From Victivallaceae bacterium (GTDB taxonomy: Bacteria > Verrucomicrobiota > Lentisphaeria > Victivallales > Victivallaceae), in contig JAQUTL010000001.1 of the NCBI GenBank assembly GCA_028709805.1, positions 124,001-188,000 on the forward strand: a stretch of 64,000 nt of DNA. Direction: 5' to 3'. This document shows positions 24,232-31,970 of the stretch, piece by piece. Under the pieces are notes generated by a model, which was given only the letters and a program-made list of their open reading frames with translations, had not been told where the DNA came from and searched no databases. Every line of letters begins with the position of its first letter. The stretch's first letter is position 1. Position numbers and translations under genes: made by a program.

Positions 24232-24259
24232 ATAATAACCTGAAAAACCGGTTTTTCAA
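24232..24259 (-). promoter_or_regulatory. Promoter of the Wzz/BY-kinase gene overlapping a perfect palindrome
   Basis: On the minus strand TTGAAA (24254-24259) and TATTAT (24232-24237) are 16 bases apart. The 18-base perfect palindrome TGAAAAACCGGTTTTTCA (24241-24258) fills the spacer and -35. It may be an operator, or the terminator of the upstream lipoprotein gene, although it has no loop. Confidence 0.5.
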
Positions 24260-24280
24260 GTTCTTTTCTCAAAAAATACG

Positions 24281-24625
24281 CTATTCGACATATTCTCCGG
24301 CCAGCCGCATCTGGTTGTAAAAATCGTTCCCCCAGCCGACGAGTTTGCCGTTTTTGAACACCAGCGGCATGCACTCGTCTTCGGTGGCCAGGCCGTCGTA
24401 CCATTTCGTGTCGATGTAATAGAACCACAGATTTGGCGAGCTGTACGCTTCGTCCGCCAGCGGATCGCCCATAACGGAAACGACCTGTTCCTTACTCATG
24501 CCCACCCGGAGATTTTTAGAGTTCTCAAGATTGGCGGAGCGTTCGCGCCATTGGCAGCCGCCGCATGTGAACACAACGGCGGTCGCGACCGTCAGGATCG
24601 GTAAAAAAACATTTTTCAGCGTCAT
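24281..24625 (-). CDS. Small lipoprotein, DUF3192/BamE-like fold
   Basis: 114 residues. The start at ATG 24625 is supported by GGAGAG just upstream and gives a lipoprotein signal with cysteines in F-T-C-G-G-C. The mature part has L-R-V-G-M-S-K-E-Q-V-V-S-V-M-G-D-P followed by a short beta segment L-W-F-Y-Y-I-D-T, the pattern of the SmpA/OmlA (BamE)-like fold used by many outer-membrane-associated lipoproteins. The exact role is unknown. It lies upstream of the Wzz/BY-kinase gene on the same strand. Confidence 0.8.
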   Translation of the reverse strand: MTLKNVFLPILTVATAVVFTCGGCQWRERSANLENSKNLRVGMSKEQVVSVMGDPLADEAYSSPNLWFYYIDTKWYDGLATEDECMPLVFKNGKLVGWGNDFYNQMRLAGEYVE

Positions 24626-24694
24626 AAGTCTCTCCAACGGTGATTTGGGTTGGGAGAAATATATCGCCGTCGCCGTCTTTTTCAAGCATGAGGT

Positions 24695-24723
24695 TTGATT
24701 TTTATCCATAATCATGGTAATTT
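24695..24723 (+). promoter_or_regulatory. Promoter of folB
   Basis: TTGATT (24695-24700) and TAATTT (24718-24723) with a 17-base spacer; the ribosome binding site AAAGGAG follows at 24735-24741 before ATG 24746. Confidence 0.6.
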
Positions 24724-24745
24724 AAATGAATACAAAGGAGCATGA

Positions 24746-25099
24746 ATGGACAAAATAATTTTACGCGGACTGGAAGTTTCCACCGTGATCGGCACTGCTG
24801 AATCCGAACGTCTGGCGCCGCGCATGCTTTTGCTGGATATTGAGTTGAGCGCCAATCTCGAGGCCGCCGGCAAGTCGGACGATCTGCGGAATACAGTCGA
24901 TTACGCTGCGCTGGCCGCCGCGATCCGCACGCTCGGCACGGAAAATCGTTTTTTTCTGATTGAGCGGTTCGCCAATGAAGCCGCCCGGCTCTGTCTGGCC
25001 GCGTCGCCTCTGGTGGCCGGCGTGACGGTGCGGGTGGAAAAGGCCGGTTGTGTCTCCGGTCTGGCGGCGGCCGTGGTGGAAATCCGCCGGGAAAGATGA
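24746..25099 (+). CDS. folB: Dihydroneopterin aldolase (FolB)
   Basis: 117 residues, the normal length. It cleaves 7,8-dihydroneopterin to 6-hydroxymethyl-dihydropterin and glycolaldehyde in folate synthesis. L-R-G-L-E-V-S-T-V-I-G-T-A-E near the start, T-V-D-Y-A-A-L-A, the F-L-I-E-R-F-A segment and the final V-E-K-A (catalytic lysine) match the family. AAGGAG lies five bases before the ATG. The MATE gene starts 13 bases after its stop. Confidence 0.93.
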   Translation: MDKIILRGLEVSTVIGTAESERLAPRMLLLDIELSANLEAAGKSDDLRNTVDYAALAAAIRTLGTENRFFLIERFANEAARLCLAASPLVAGVTVRVEKAGCVSGLAAAVVEIRRER

Positions 25100-25112
25100 G
25101 CCGGTTTCGCAA

Positions 25113-26477
25113 ATGAGCGGTAAAAATTTTTACACCGGCGGGTCCATTATCCGGACGCTGCTGGCCTCCTCCGTGGCAATGCTGCCGGGAACCGTGGCCA
25201 TTACCGGATACAATCTGACCGATGCGTATTTTGTGTCCAGACTTGGCACTTTGCCGCTGGCGGCGATGGGATATACTTTTCCGGTGATTGTGCTGGTGAA
25301 CTGTCTTTATCGCGGCGTCGGCGTTGGCATGAGCGCCTGCTGTTCACACGCTTTGGGCGGCAAAAAGCATGCAAAAGCGGCGAAGATAGTTTCCTCGGGA
25401 ATGGTGCTTCTGGCGATCTTCGCCGCGGTTCTGGCAACGGTCGGGTTGTCCGCCATTGACTGGACGTTTGCCAAATATCACGTCGATCCGGCGGCCATGC
25501 CGTTCATCCGCGACTATATGAGCATCTGGTATGTCGGAAGTTTCACCATTGCCATGTGCATGGCCGGAAACGACATCCTGATCACCGCCGGCGACACCCG
25601 CTGGGCCGGTGCGGTGATGTTTGGCGGCATGCTGCTTAACATTCCGCTCAACTGGCTGTTCATCAATAAAATGGGCATGGGAATGCGCGGCGCGGCGGTG
25701 GCCACGATCATCGCCCAGTTTCTGGCTGCGTGCGTGGTGTTGGCCCGGCTGGGGCTGTATCATCGACTGTTCACTTCGTGCATCCGTCGCGTCCGGCGTC
25801 TGCTGCATGTGTGGCGGGCCATACTGCGGATTTCACTGCCGAGCATTGCCGGCATGCTGATGTTTCCGCTCGGCATCGGGGTGACGACGTATGTCACCAA
25901 CATGTTCGGAGCGGTGGCCGTTGCCGGCGCCAGTGCGGCGATGCGGATTGAGACGGCGGCGTTCATTTTTCCGATGTCGTTCGGCATGACGCTGATGCCG
26001 ATGGTCGGGCAGAACTTCGGCGCCGGACTTTTCGGCCGCATTGACGAATGCCGGAGGATCGCCACCAGCATTGTCTTCTATTTCGGCTTGGCGATGGCGG
26101 TGCTGCTGCTGTTCATCGCGCCGTGGCTGACCGGATTTTTCACCGGCGATCCGGAGGTCGCCGCGGTGATGACGCTTTATCTCAGGATTGTGCCGTGGGG
26201 GTTCGGTCTGATTGAGATACACCGCTACAGCACTTTTTTCTTCACCGGATGCAACCGGCCGAACGCGGCGGCGGTGTTGAATTTCTTCCGCATCGGTGTG
26301 TTGCTGGTGCCGCTTTCGCTGCTGGCCGGATGGCTGGGCGGTCTGCCGCTGCTGTTCGGCGCCAGACTGATGTCCGACAGTATTTCCGGTTCGGTCGGCT
26401 GGGCGTGCATGACCCGGCTGACCAAGGGGTTGTCAGCGCGGCAGCCGGCGGGAAAAGTAGTGGGCCGAGTCGCCTGA
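25113..26477 (+). CDS. MATE family multidrug/metabolite exporter
   Basis: 454 residues, 12 predicted membrane helices in two homologous halves. The segment with P-G-T-V-A-I-T-G-Y-N-L-T-D-A-Y-F near the start and V-G-Q-N-F-G-A in the second half are MATE hallmarks. It uses sodium or proton gradients to export organic compounds. ATG 25113 was chosen since the upstream 21 codons lie inside folB. Its 3' end overlaps the end of hydE on the opposite strand by 45 bases. Confidence 0.92.
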   Translation: MSGKNFYTGGSIIRTLLASSVAMLPGTVAITGYNLTDAYFVSRLGTLPLAAMGYTFPVIVLVNCLYRGVGVGMSACCSHALGGKKHAKAAKIVSSGMVLLAIFAAVLATVGLSAIDWTFAKYHVDPAAMPFIRDYMSIWYVGSFTIAMCMAGNDILITAGDTRWAGAVMFGGMLLNIPLNWLFINKMGMGMRGAAVATIIAQFLAACVVLARLGLYHRLFTSCIRRVRRLLHVWRAILRISLPSIAGMLMFPLGIGVTTYVTNMFGAVAVAGASAAMRIETAAFIFPMSFGMTLMPMVGQNFGAGLFGRIDECRRIATSIVFYFGLAMAVLLLFIAPWLTGFFTGDPEVAAVMTLYLRIVPWGFGLIEIHRYSTFFFTGCNRPNAAAVLNFFRIGVLLVPLSLLAGWLGGLPLLFGARLMSDSISGSVGWACMTRLTKGLSARQPAGKVVGRVA

Positions 26478-27518
26478 TTCGCCCCAGTTTATCCGTTCGC
26501 CGGCGGCGGTGATGTTTTCGATCAGCAGATCGTTGTCGGCGTCCGGTTTATTGACGTAAAGGTTGTAGTTCTTCCGGTGTCCGGCGTCGGTTATATTGGG
26601 CATGATGACGTTTGCTCCGGCCAGCAGACCGGCTTCGCGTCCGCCGGGAGCCAGCGCCTGAAGCGCGGTGGTGCTGGCGATGTTCACGTCATGCAGATAC
26701 AGCCGGGTGACGGCAATCATTTTCAAGCCGGACGCCAGTTGTTTTGCCCGGTATTCCGGGGTGAATGCGATGTCGCGGCCAAGCGGCGTGTCCGGATGCG
26801 GAAGATACGGACCCATGCCGATCATGTCCAGATCCGCCGAGCGGAAAAAGCGGATGTCATGCACCAGCTGCCCGACGGTCTGCCCCGGCAGCCCCACCAT
26901 GACTCCCGACCCGACCTGATAATCCAGTTCGCGCAGGAGTTCGAGACAGCGCCTCCTTCTCCGGTAGCTGTGGCTGGACGGATGAAGCATTTTGTAAAAC
27001 GCCTCGGTTGACGATTCGATTCTCAGCAGATAGCGTCTGGCGCCCGCCTCGCGCCAGCGGCGGTACACGGATTTCGTCTGCTCTCCGAGTGACAGCGTCA
27101 CACCGAGTTTGCCGTCCGACAGCTTCATGATCCGGCGCAGCGCCTCCTCCACAAATTCGGTCCGCGCCTCCGACTCGATCTCGCCGGCCTGCAGCACCAC
27201 CGATCCGTAGTTGTTCCGGTAGGCGGTCAGCGCCATATTTTCGATTTCGTCAAGCGACAGCTGAAACCGCTCCACCTTTTTGTTGCCGCTCCGAATGCCG
27301 CAGTAGAAGCAGTTTTTGGCGCAGACGTTGCCCATTTCGATCAGTCCGCGCAGACTGACCAGATTTCCAGTGTGCCGCAATTTTACTTCATACGCGGCGG
27401 CGTAAAGCTCCTGCTGCTCAGCCCGGTCGTCAAGCGACAGCAGAAACGCGAGTTCGGACGGACGCAGCGCGTACGGCACTGCCGTTCCTTTTTTCAATAT
27501 TTTGTCAAGTTGCATCAT
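26433..27518 (-). CDS. hydE: [FeFe]-hydrogenase H-cluster maturase HydE (radical SAM)
   Basis: 361 residues. The radical SAM motif is C66-x3-C70-x2-C73 (N-V-C-A-K-N-C-F-Y-C-G-I). G-S-V-V-L-Q-A-G-E, V-T-L-S-L-G-E, M-I-G-M-G-P-Y-L-P-H-P-D-T-P-L and G-A-N-V-I-M-P-N are typical for HydE and distinguish it from biotin synthase. HydE helps build the dithiomethylamine bridge of the H-cluster. PylB is a close relative, but the P-H-P-D-T-P-L segment favours HydE. The start is ATG 27518 or 27515; no ribosome binding site is visible. HydF, HydG and the hydrogenase are not in this window. Confidence 0.85.
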   Translation of the reverse strand: MMQLDKILKKGTAVPYALRPSELAFLLSLDDRAEQQELYAAAYEVKLRHTGNLVSLRGLIEMGNVCAKNCFYCGIRSGNKKVERFQLSLDEIENMALTAYRNNYGSVVLQAGEIESEARTEFVEEALRRIMKLSDGKLGVTLSLGEQTKSVYRRWREAGARRYLLRIESSTEAFYKMLHPSSHSYRRRRRCLELLRELDYQVGSGVMVGLPGQTVGQLVHDIRFFRSADLDMIGMGPYLPHPDTPLGRDIAFTPEYRAKQLASGLKMIAVTRLYLHDVNIASTTALQALAPGGREAGLLAGANVIMPNITDAGHRKNYNLYVNKPDADNDLLIENITAAGERINWGESGDSAHYFSRRLPR

Positions 27519-27545
27519 GATGGAAGATAATGTACACCCGACGGC

Positions 27546-27573
27546 TTGAAAATCCAGCGCGACGGTGTAATTT
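27546..27573 (+). promoter_or_regulatory. Promoter of bioB, predicting a near-leaderless mRNA
   Basis: TTGAAA (27546-27551), a 16-base spacer and TAATTT (27568-27573). The ATG is at 27583, only nine bases after the -10, so transcription would begin within a few bases of the start codon. No ribosome binding site is visible before the ATG. Confidence 0.5.
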
Positions 27574-27582
27574 AAATGCACT

Positions 27583-28566
27583 ATGAAAATAAATCAATAT
27601 ATTGAAAATGCCTATAAGGTGCTTGACGGTGACGCGTTGACGATGCCGGAGGCAATGGCGTTGACCGGAATTGAGGGCGGCGACGTGCTGGATCTGATTT
27701 CGCTGGCCAACAAGGTTAGGGTCAAGTTCGCTCCCAAGTTCATCGCGTGCAGCATCATAAACGCCAAAAGCGGCGTGTGCAGTCAGAACTGCCGGTTTTG
27801 CGCCCAGGGCGGCGCCCATCATACCGGGATTGACGCCTACGCTCTTTTGTCCGTTGACGAAGTGTTGAAGGCGGCGCGTGAAGTTTACGCGCACGGTGTT
27901 CGCAGTTACGGGATAGTCACCAGCGGGTTCGGCTATCTTGCGCCGACACCGGAATTCAGAAACATTCTGGCGATCATGGACGCGCTGCACGCTGAAATGC
28001 CCGACCTCAAACTGTGTATTTCCATCGGCATACTTTCGGACGAAACCGCAAAACTGCTCTGCGACCATCACATGTGGCGCTATAACATGAATTTGCAGAC
28101 CAATCCGGAGCGTTATTCCGAGCTTATTACGCCGGCGCACTCCATCGCGGACAAGATACAGACCGTGAAATATCTTCAGAAATACGGCGCGACCATCTGC
28201 TGCGGCGGAATCCTCGGACTCGGCGAGAGCTGGGAGGACCGGGTGAAGATGGCCTTCGCGGTGCGCGATCTGGACGTTGACGGCATACCGCTGAACGTTC
28301 TGCTGCCGATCAAGGGGACGCCGCTGGAGAATCTGCCGGTGATGCGGCCTATTGACGTGGCGAAGTCATTTGCCATCTTCCGTCTGGTGAATCCGGGCCG
28401 GCAGATCAAGTTCGCCGCCGGCCGAGAGACCACGATGAAGGATTTTCAGGGGCTGCTGATGCTTTCAGGAATGAACAGCATCATCACCGGTGGATATCTG
28501 ACCACCCGCGGGCGCTCGGTGGCCGAGGACGCCGCGTTGATCGACCGGCTTGGCGATTTTGCCTGA
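27583..28566 (+). CDS. bioB: Biotin synthase (BioB)
   Basis: 327 residues. Radical SAM motif C66-x3-C70-x2-C73 in S-G-V-C-S-Q-N-C-R-F-C-A-Q, preceded by A-C-S-I-I-N-A-K, which is specific for BioB; later Y-N-M-N-L-Q-T-N-P-E-R-Y and G-L-G-E-S-W-E-D-R. It inserts sulfur into dethiobiotin using an auxiliary 2Fe-2S cluster. It is divergent from hydE with a 64-base gap. The methyltransferase gene follows after 58 bases. Confidence 0.94.
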   Translation: MKINQYIENAYKVLDGDALTMPEAMALTGIEGGDVLDLISLANKVRVKFAPKFIACSIINAKSGVCSQNCRFCAQGGAHHTGIDAYALLSVDEVLKAAREVYAHGVRSYGIVTSGFGYLAPTPEFRNILAIMDALHAEMPDLKLCISIGILSDETAKLLCDHHMWRYNMNLQTNPERYSELITPAHSIADKIQTVKYLQKYGATICCGGILGLGESWEDRVKMAFAVRDLDVDGIPLNVLLPIKGTPLENLPVMRPIDVAKSFAIFRLVNPGRQIKFAAGRETTMKDFQGLLMLSGMNSIITGGYLTTRGRSVAEDAALIDRLGDFA

Positions 28567-28624
28567 CCCATTTTTTCAACTCCGCCGCATCGGCGGCGCC
28601 GCCACAATAAACGGGGGTGCGGAT

Positions 28625-29350
28625 ATGGATTACTCCAAGAAAAGCTCAATCGCTCAGATTCGCAAAAAATTTGACGCCAGCGTCGAAAAATACAGCGATC
28701 TTGAGGCGGCGCAGAAGACATTGCCGGATGCGGCTCTCGCAATGGAACTCATTGCCGGAGCCGCTCTTTGCACAACACCGGACGCCGTGAACATGCTGGA
28801 TGTCGGCTGCGGCGCGGGCAACAACACGCTGAAATTTCTTCAACTGCGCAGTCCGATGAATTGCGACCTGCTGGATTTGAGCGCAAAAATGCTTGACCGG
28901 GCGCGGAAACGGGTGGTCGCCGCCGATCCCGACGGCGTTGTCCGGACGATTCAGGCCGACTTTCGTGAGGCCAGACTGCCGGAAAACCGCTATGACGTGG
29001 TTTTCGCCGCCGCCGTGCTGCATCATTTGCGCGACGATGCGGACTGGCGGATAGCGTTCAAAAAACTTTATGCGATAACCGCGCCCGGCGGCGGACTGTG
29101 GATAACCGATCTTATCTGTCATGACACGCCGGCGATCGAAGAGATGATGCGCCGCCGTTATGCCGACTATCTGGTGGCGGCCGGCGGAGCTGAACTGCGC
29201 GACTGGACGTTTGAAACACAGCGTTTGGAGGATACGCCGCGTTCGCTCAACTGGCAGCTGGCGCTGCTGAAAGAGGTCGGGTTCGAGCGGATTGAAATAT
29301 TGCATAAAACATCGTGTTTCGCCGCATTCGGCGGTGTAAAACCGAAATAG
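28625..29350 (+). CDS. Class I SAM-dependent methyltransferase downstream of bioB
   Basis: 241 residues. Motif I is M-L-D-V-G-C-G-A-G-N-N-T; the acidic residue for the ribose is in C-D-L-L-D-L-S; Y-D-V-V-F-A-A-A-V-L-H-H-L follows. The region before motif I (K-S-S-I-A-Q-I-R-K-K-F-D) resembles CmoA-like and UbiE-like methyltransferases. The place after bioB would suit BioC (malonyl-ACP methylation), but I see no specific evidence for that substrate. ATG 28625 has a GGGGGTGCGG sequence upstream that can serve as ribosome binding site. Confidence 0.8.
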   Translation: MDYSKKSSIAQIRKKFDASVEKYSDLEAAQKTLPDAALAMELIAGAALCTTPDAVNMLDVGCGAGNNTLKFLQLRSPMNCDLLDLSAKMLDRARKRVVAADPDGVVRTIQADFREARLPENRYDVVFAAAVLHHLRDDADWRIAFKKLYAITAPGGGLWITDLICHDTPAIEEMMRRRYADYLVAAGGAELRDWTFETQRLEDTPRSLNWQLALLKEVGFERIEILHKTSCFAAFGGVKPK

Positions 29351-29367
29351 GCGTAAGCGATAAAAAG

Positions 29368-29412
29368 CGCCGGACTCCGAAGCTGAACTTCAGAGTCCGG
29401 CGTTATTTTTTT
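29368..29412. terminator. Bidirectional intrinsic terminator
   Basis: CGCCGGACTC (29368-29377) and GAGTCCGGCG (29393-29402) form a strong stem; TTATTTTTTT follows on the plus strand and an A-run (29362-29366) precedes it, giving a T-run on the minus strand. It lies between two convergent genes and can end both. Confidence 0.9.
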
Positions 29413-29424
29413 CGGTTGACCGGC

Positions 29425-31806
29425 TCAGGCGAGCTGATTTACGGTATAGGTGTAGACATCGCGTTCGGCGTTGGCGGCTATGGCAACGGAAACACGATAG
29501 TCGGCCGCTCCGTTGAGATCGGTCCCTGAAAGGTCCCATCGTCCGGCGGCGGATTCCGCGATTGCGGTTCCGGCATCCCACGCCATGCCGTTGTGTCGAT
29601 AGACGGTCACTTTAAGCGCGCCTTCGGCGCCCTCAATTTCCCATCCGTTCAGGTTGAGTGTGCCGCCGAGGGTGAAGAAGTCGATTTCGTCTCCGCAGGT
29701 CTCGACTTTGCCGTAGGCGTCTTTGTTGGAGAGCCAGCCTCCGGCGCCGTCAAGCAGCATGGCCGAGGAGCCGAGCGTGTCATCGGCGCGCTCCGCGGCG
29801 GCGGTGGTGAAGTTGATTGCGGCGGAGCGGTCACCGATGTCCACCATGACCGAGCCGGCGGCGATGGAAAAGTTTTTGCCCATGCCCAGCAGTTCCCGCG
29901 TGGCCTGTGTCGAGAGTTCCAGGCGGCAGTTTTTGCCGACTTTCACCGTTTTCATATTGGCAAGGAGGCCGTTGAGCCGGAAAAACGAGTCGTTGCCGAC
30001 GGCGAGGCGGTTGCTGCCGGCTTCAAGGTCGAGGTTGCCGTTGACGGTCAAACTGGTGTTGTTTCCGGTGGTGATGGAGTCGCCGGCGGTTGTGCCGCCG
30101 ATGTTTTCGCCGAACATGGCTCCGGTTTTTTCCGTCTTTGAGCCGGACGATAGATTAAGGTTGGACAGTCCGAACATCCGGCCGCCGACGGACAAATACG
30201 CCGCGGTGCCGATTTTTACCGTCAACTTGTAGGCGCTGAGATCGCCCTGCATGCCGGTGTCGGTATATTTTCCTGCGTTGATGTTCAGCGTGCCGTTGGT
30301 CGCAACGTCTCCGGCTGCGGAAAATTCGGTGCGCCCCTGGATTTTTTGTTTGCCGGAACCCTGATAGACCGCCCCGGACGAGAGGTTCAGCGTGTTTACG
30401 TTCAAGACTTTGCCGCCGACTGCCGTCGTTGAGTTCGCTCCGAGCGACAGTTTGTTTCCGGTGCCGAACATGGTAAAATAACCGCCGACGTTCATCTCAG
30501 CCGACTTTCCGATCGACACCGACGCGCCGGAAACCGCCATCGCCACATCGCCGCCGACTTCAAGCGAACTTGCCATTTCCACTTTTTTGCCGGTTTCGTC
30601 CTTGTAGGTTGCGGCGTTGCCGACGGAGATGGTTTTTAAGTTGGAGAGAGTGCCGCCGACCCCCGCCGTGCTGCCGCTGCCGATTTTAAGACTGCTTTTG
30701 GCGGCGTTGACGAAGTTGCAGTCGCCGATGATCAGCGCCAATGAAAATTTGCCGAGCGTAATCCCCAGTCCGGCGGCCGACATTCCGGAAATGTCGCCTT
30801 GGGTCTGGAAATAGGTCCAGCCCTGAACTTTTTTGCCGTTCCAGTCGGTATAGTTTTTGCCGTCACCAAGTTTGATTGTGGAAACGTTGACCAGTTCGTC
30901 GGCGGTGAATGTGGCGTTGCCGTTCAGATTCACGGTGTTTTTGTTTCCGCGAAATTCGATTGTCGAAAATTTGCCGGTCGATTCCCCGCCTATGGTTATG
31001 GTGTTGGCGCCGGAACTGCCGATAATGCGTCCTGCGTTGATGTTCAAGGTTTTGCCGTTGTTGATCGTTACCTTGTCCAGTTCGGTCAGGTTGCCGGATA
31101 TATGGATATTGCGTCCGTCGTTGCGGCGGTAGAGGCCGCCGGCGGTTTTCCAAGACAGGTCGCCGTTTACATTAAGGTTGCCTTCAAGCAGCAGGATTTT
31201 GCCGGAGGCGAGGACGGCGGCGGCCGGTGAATCAATTGTCAGCGAGGCGCCGGACTGAATATAGACGCTCGGCATACTGCCATGAAAATCCGGCGTGCCG
31301 GTAATGGTGGAATTTCCTAAGACGGAAAGATGGTTGATTGAGAGTTTTTTTCCGCCGGAGATCGCCGCCGACCCGTCGTCAAGCAGCATGTCTTTGACAG
31401 CGAGGTCATTGGTAACCTGAAGTTTTCCGCAGACTATCAACTCGTTCACGGTTGCTTCAGCCACATCCCATACCAGCGCTCCGTCAGTCTCAACAACGAT
31501 CTCGCCGTCTCCGCCGAACTGGGTGGCCGCCGTCACCGTCTGATTGACGATGTTCAGCGTGCCGTCAAGAAAAATTCCCGCGTTGAGATTGTAGGCTCCG
31601 GTTCCGTCTCCGCCGTCAAAGATCACCGAAACGCCGGACTTGACAAAGCCGGCGGTTGTCTCCGAGCCGGAAATGACGACTTTGACGCTGTCACCGCTTG
31701 CCGCGACCGCGGCGGCGGTATACAGGGTTTTATAATGTCCGGACTCGACGCCGACGCCGTCAACGATCAGGGTTTTCGCTTTTGTTTCAATGTTGGACGC
31801 ATTCAT
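29425..31806 (-). CDS. Large repetitive beta-rich protein, probably surface or secreted
   Basis: 793 residues, very rich in Gly, Ser, Thr, Asn and Val, with short strand-turn repeats as in beta-helix (pectin-lyase-like) passenger domains. Five imperfect repeat units begin near residues 304, 386, 465, 542 and 612; each contains a core such as L-S-N-L-K-T-I-S-V-G, L-N-V-N-T-L-N-L-S-S-G or L-S-N-L-N-L-S-S-G. The C-terminal 65 residues (from about 729) look like a separate beta-sandwich. It has no signal peptide, lipobox, membrane anchor or autotransporter barrel, so a non-classical or type I-like export is possible. ATG 31806 has AAGGTAGGT upstream. Function unknown. Confidence 0.8.
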   Translation of the reverse strand: MNASNIETKAKTLIVDGVGVESGHYKTLYTAAAVAASGDSVKVVISGSETTAGFVKSGVSVIFDGGDGTGAYNLNAGIFLDGTLNIVNQTVTAATQFGGDGEIVVETDGALVWDVAEATVNELIVCGKLQVTNDLAVKDMLLDDGSAAISGGKKLSINHLSVLGNSTITGTPDFHGSMPSVYIQSGASLTIDSPAAAVLASGKILLLEGNLNVNGDLSWKTAGGLYRRNDGRNIHISGNLTELDKVTINNGKTLNINAGRIIGSSGANTITIGGESTGKFSTIEFRGNKNTVNLNGNATFTADELVNVSTIKLGDGKNYTDWNGKKVQGWTYFQTQGDISGMSAAGLGITLGKFSLALIIGDCNFVNAAKSSLKIGSGSTAGVGGTLSNLKTISVGNAATYKDETGKKVEMASSLEVGGDVAMAVSGASVSIGKSAEMNVGGYFTMFGTGNKLSLGANSTTAVGGKVLNVNTLNLSSGAVYQGSGKQKIQGRTEFSAAGDVATNGTLNINAGKYTDTGMQGDLSAYKLTVKIGTAAYLSVGGRMFGLSNLNLSSGSKTEKTGAMFGENIGGTTAGDSITTGNNTSLTVNGNLDLEAGSNRLAVGNDSFFRLNGLLANMKTVKVGKNCRLELSTQATRELLGMGKNFSIAAGSVMVDIGDRSAAINFTTAAAERADDTLGSSAMLLDGAGGWLSNKDAYGKVETCGDEIDFFTLGGTLNLNGWEIEGAEGALKVTVYRHNGMAWDAGTAIAESAAGRWDLSGTDLNGAADYRVSVAIAANAERDVYTYTVNQLA

Positions 31807-31945
31807 ATTTACCTACCTTCTTAATGTGCAAATGTTCAGCAACCGGCGGCGGCGTCTTCTCGGACGGCTCCGGCATGGCGTTCGCCTCCGTATTTACGGC
31901 CTGTAATTTATACTGTGTCCGCCGTTTTACAAGTCCGGCGCTCTG

Positions 31946-31966
31946 AAAAACGGCGGACGTTCCGCC
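31946..31966 (-). terminator. Intrinsic terminator after the RND efflux gene
   Basis: On the minus strand GGCGGA and TCCGCC (31966-31952) form a stem with a three-base loop, followed by GTTTTT. It lies just after the RND permease stop codon and separates it from the 793-residue gene. The rest of the 164-base gap holds only the leader of that gene. Confidence 0.75.
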
Positions 31967-31970
31967 CGGT

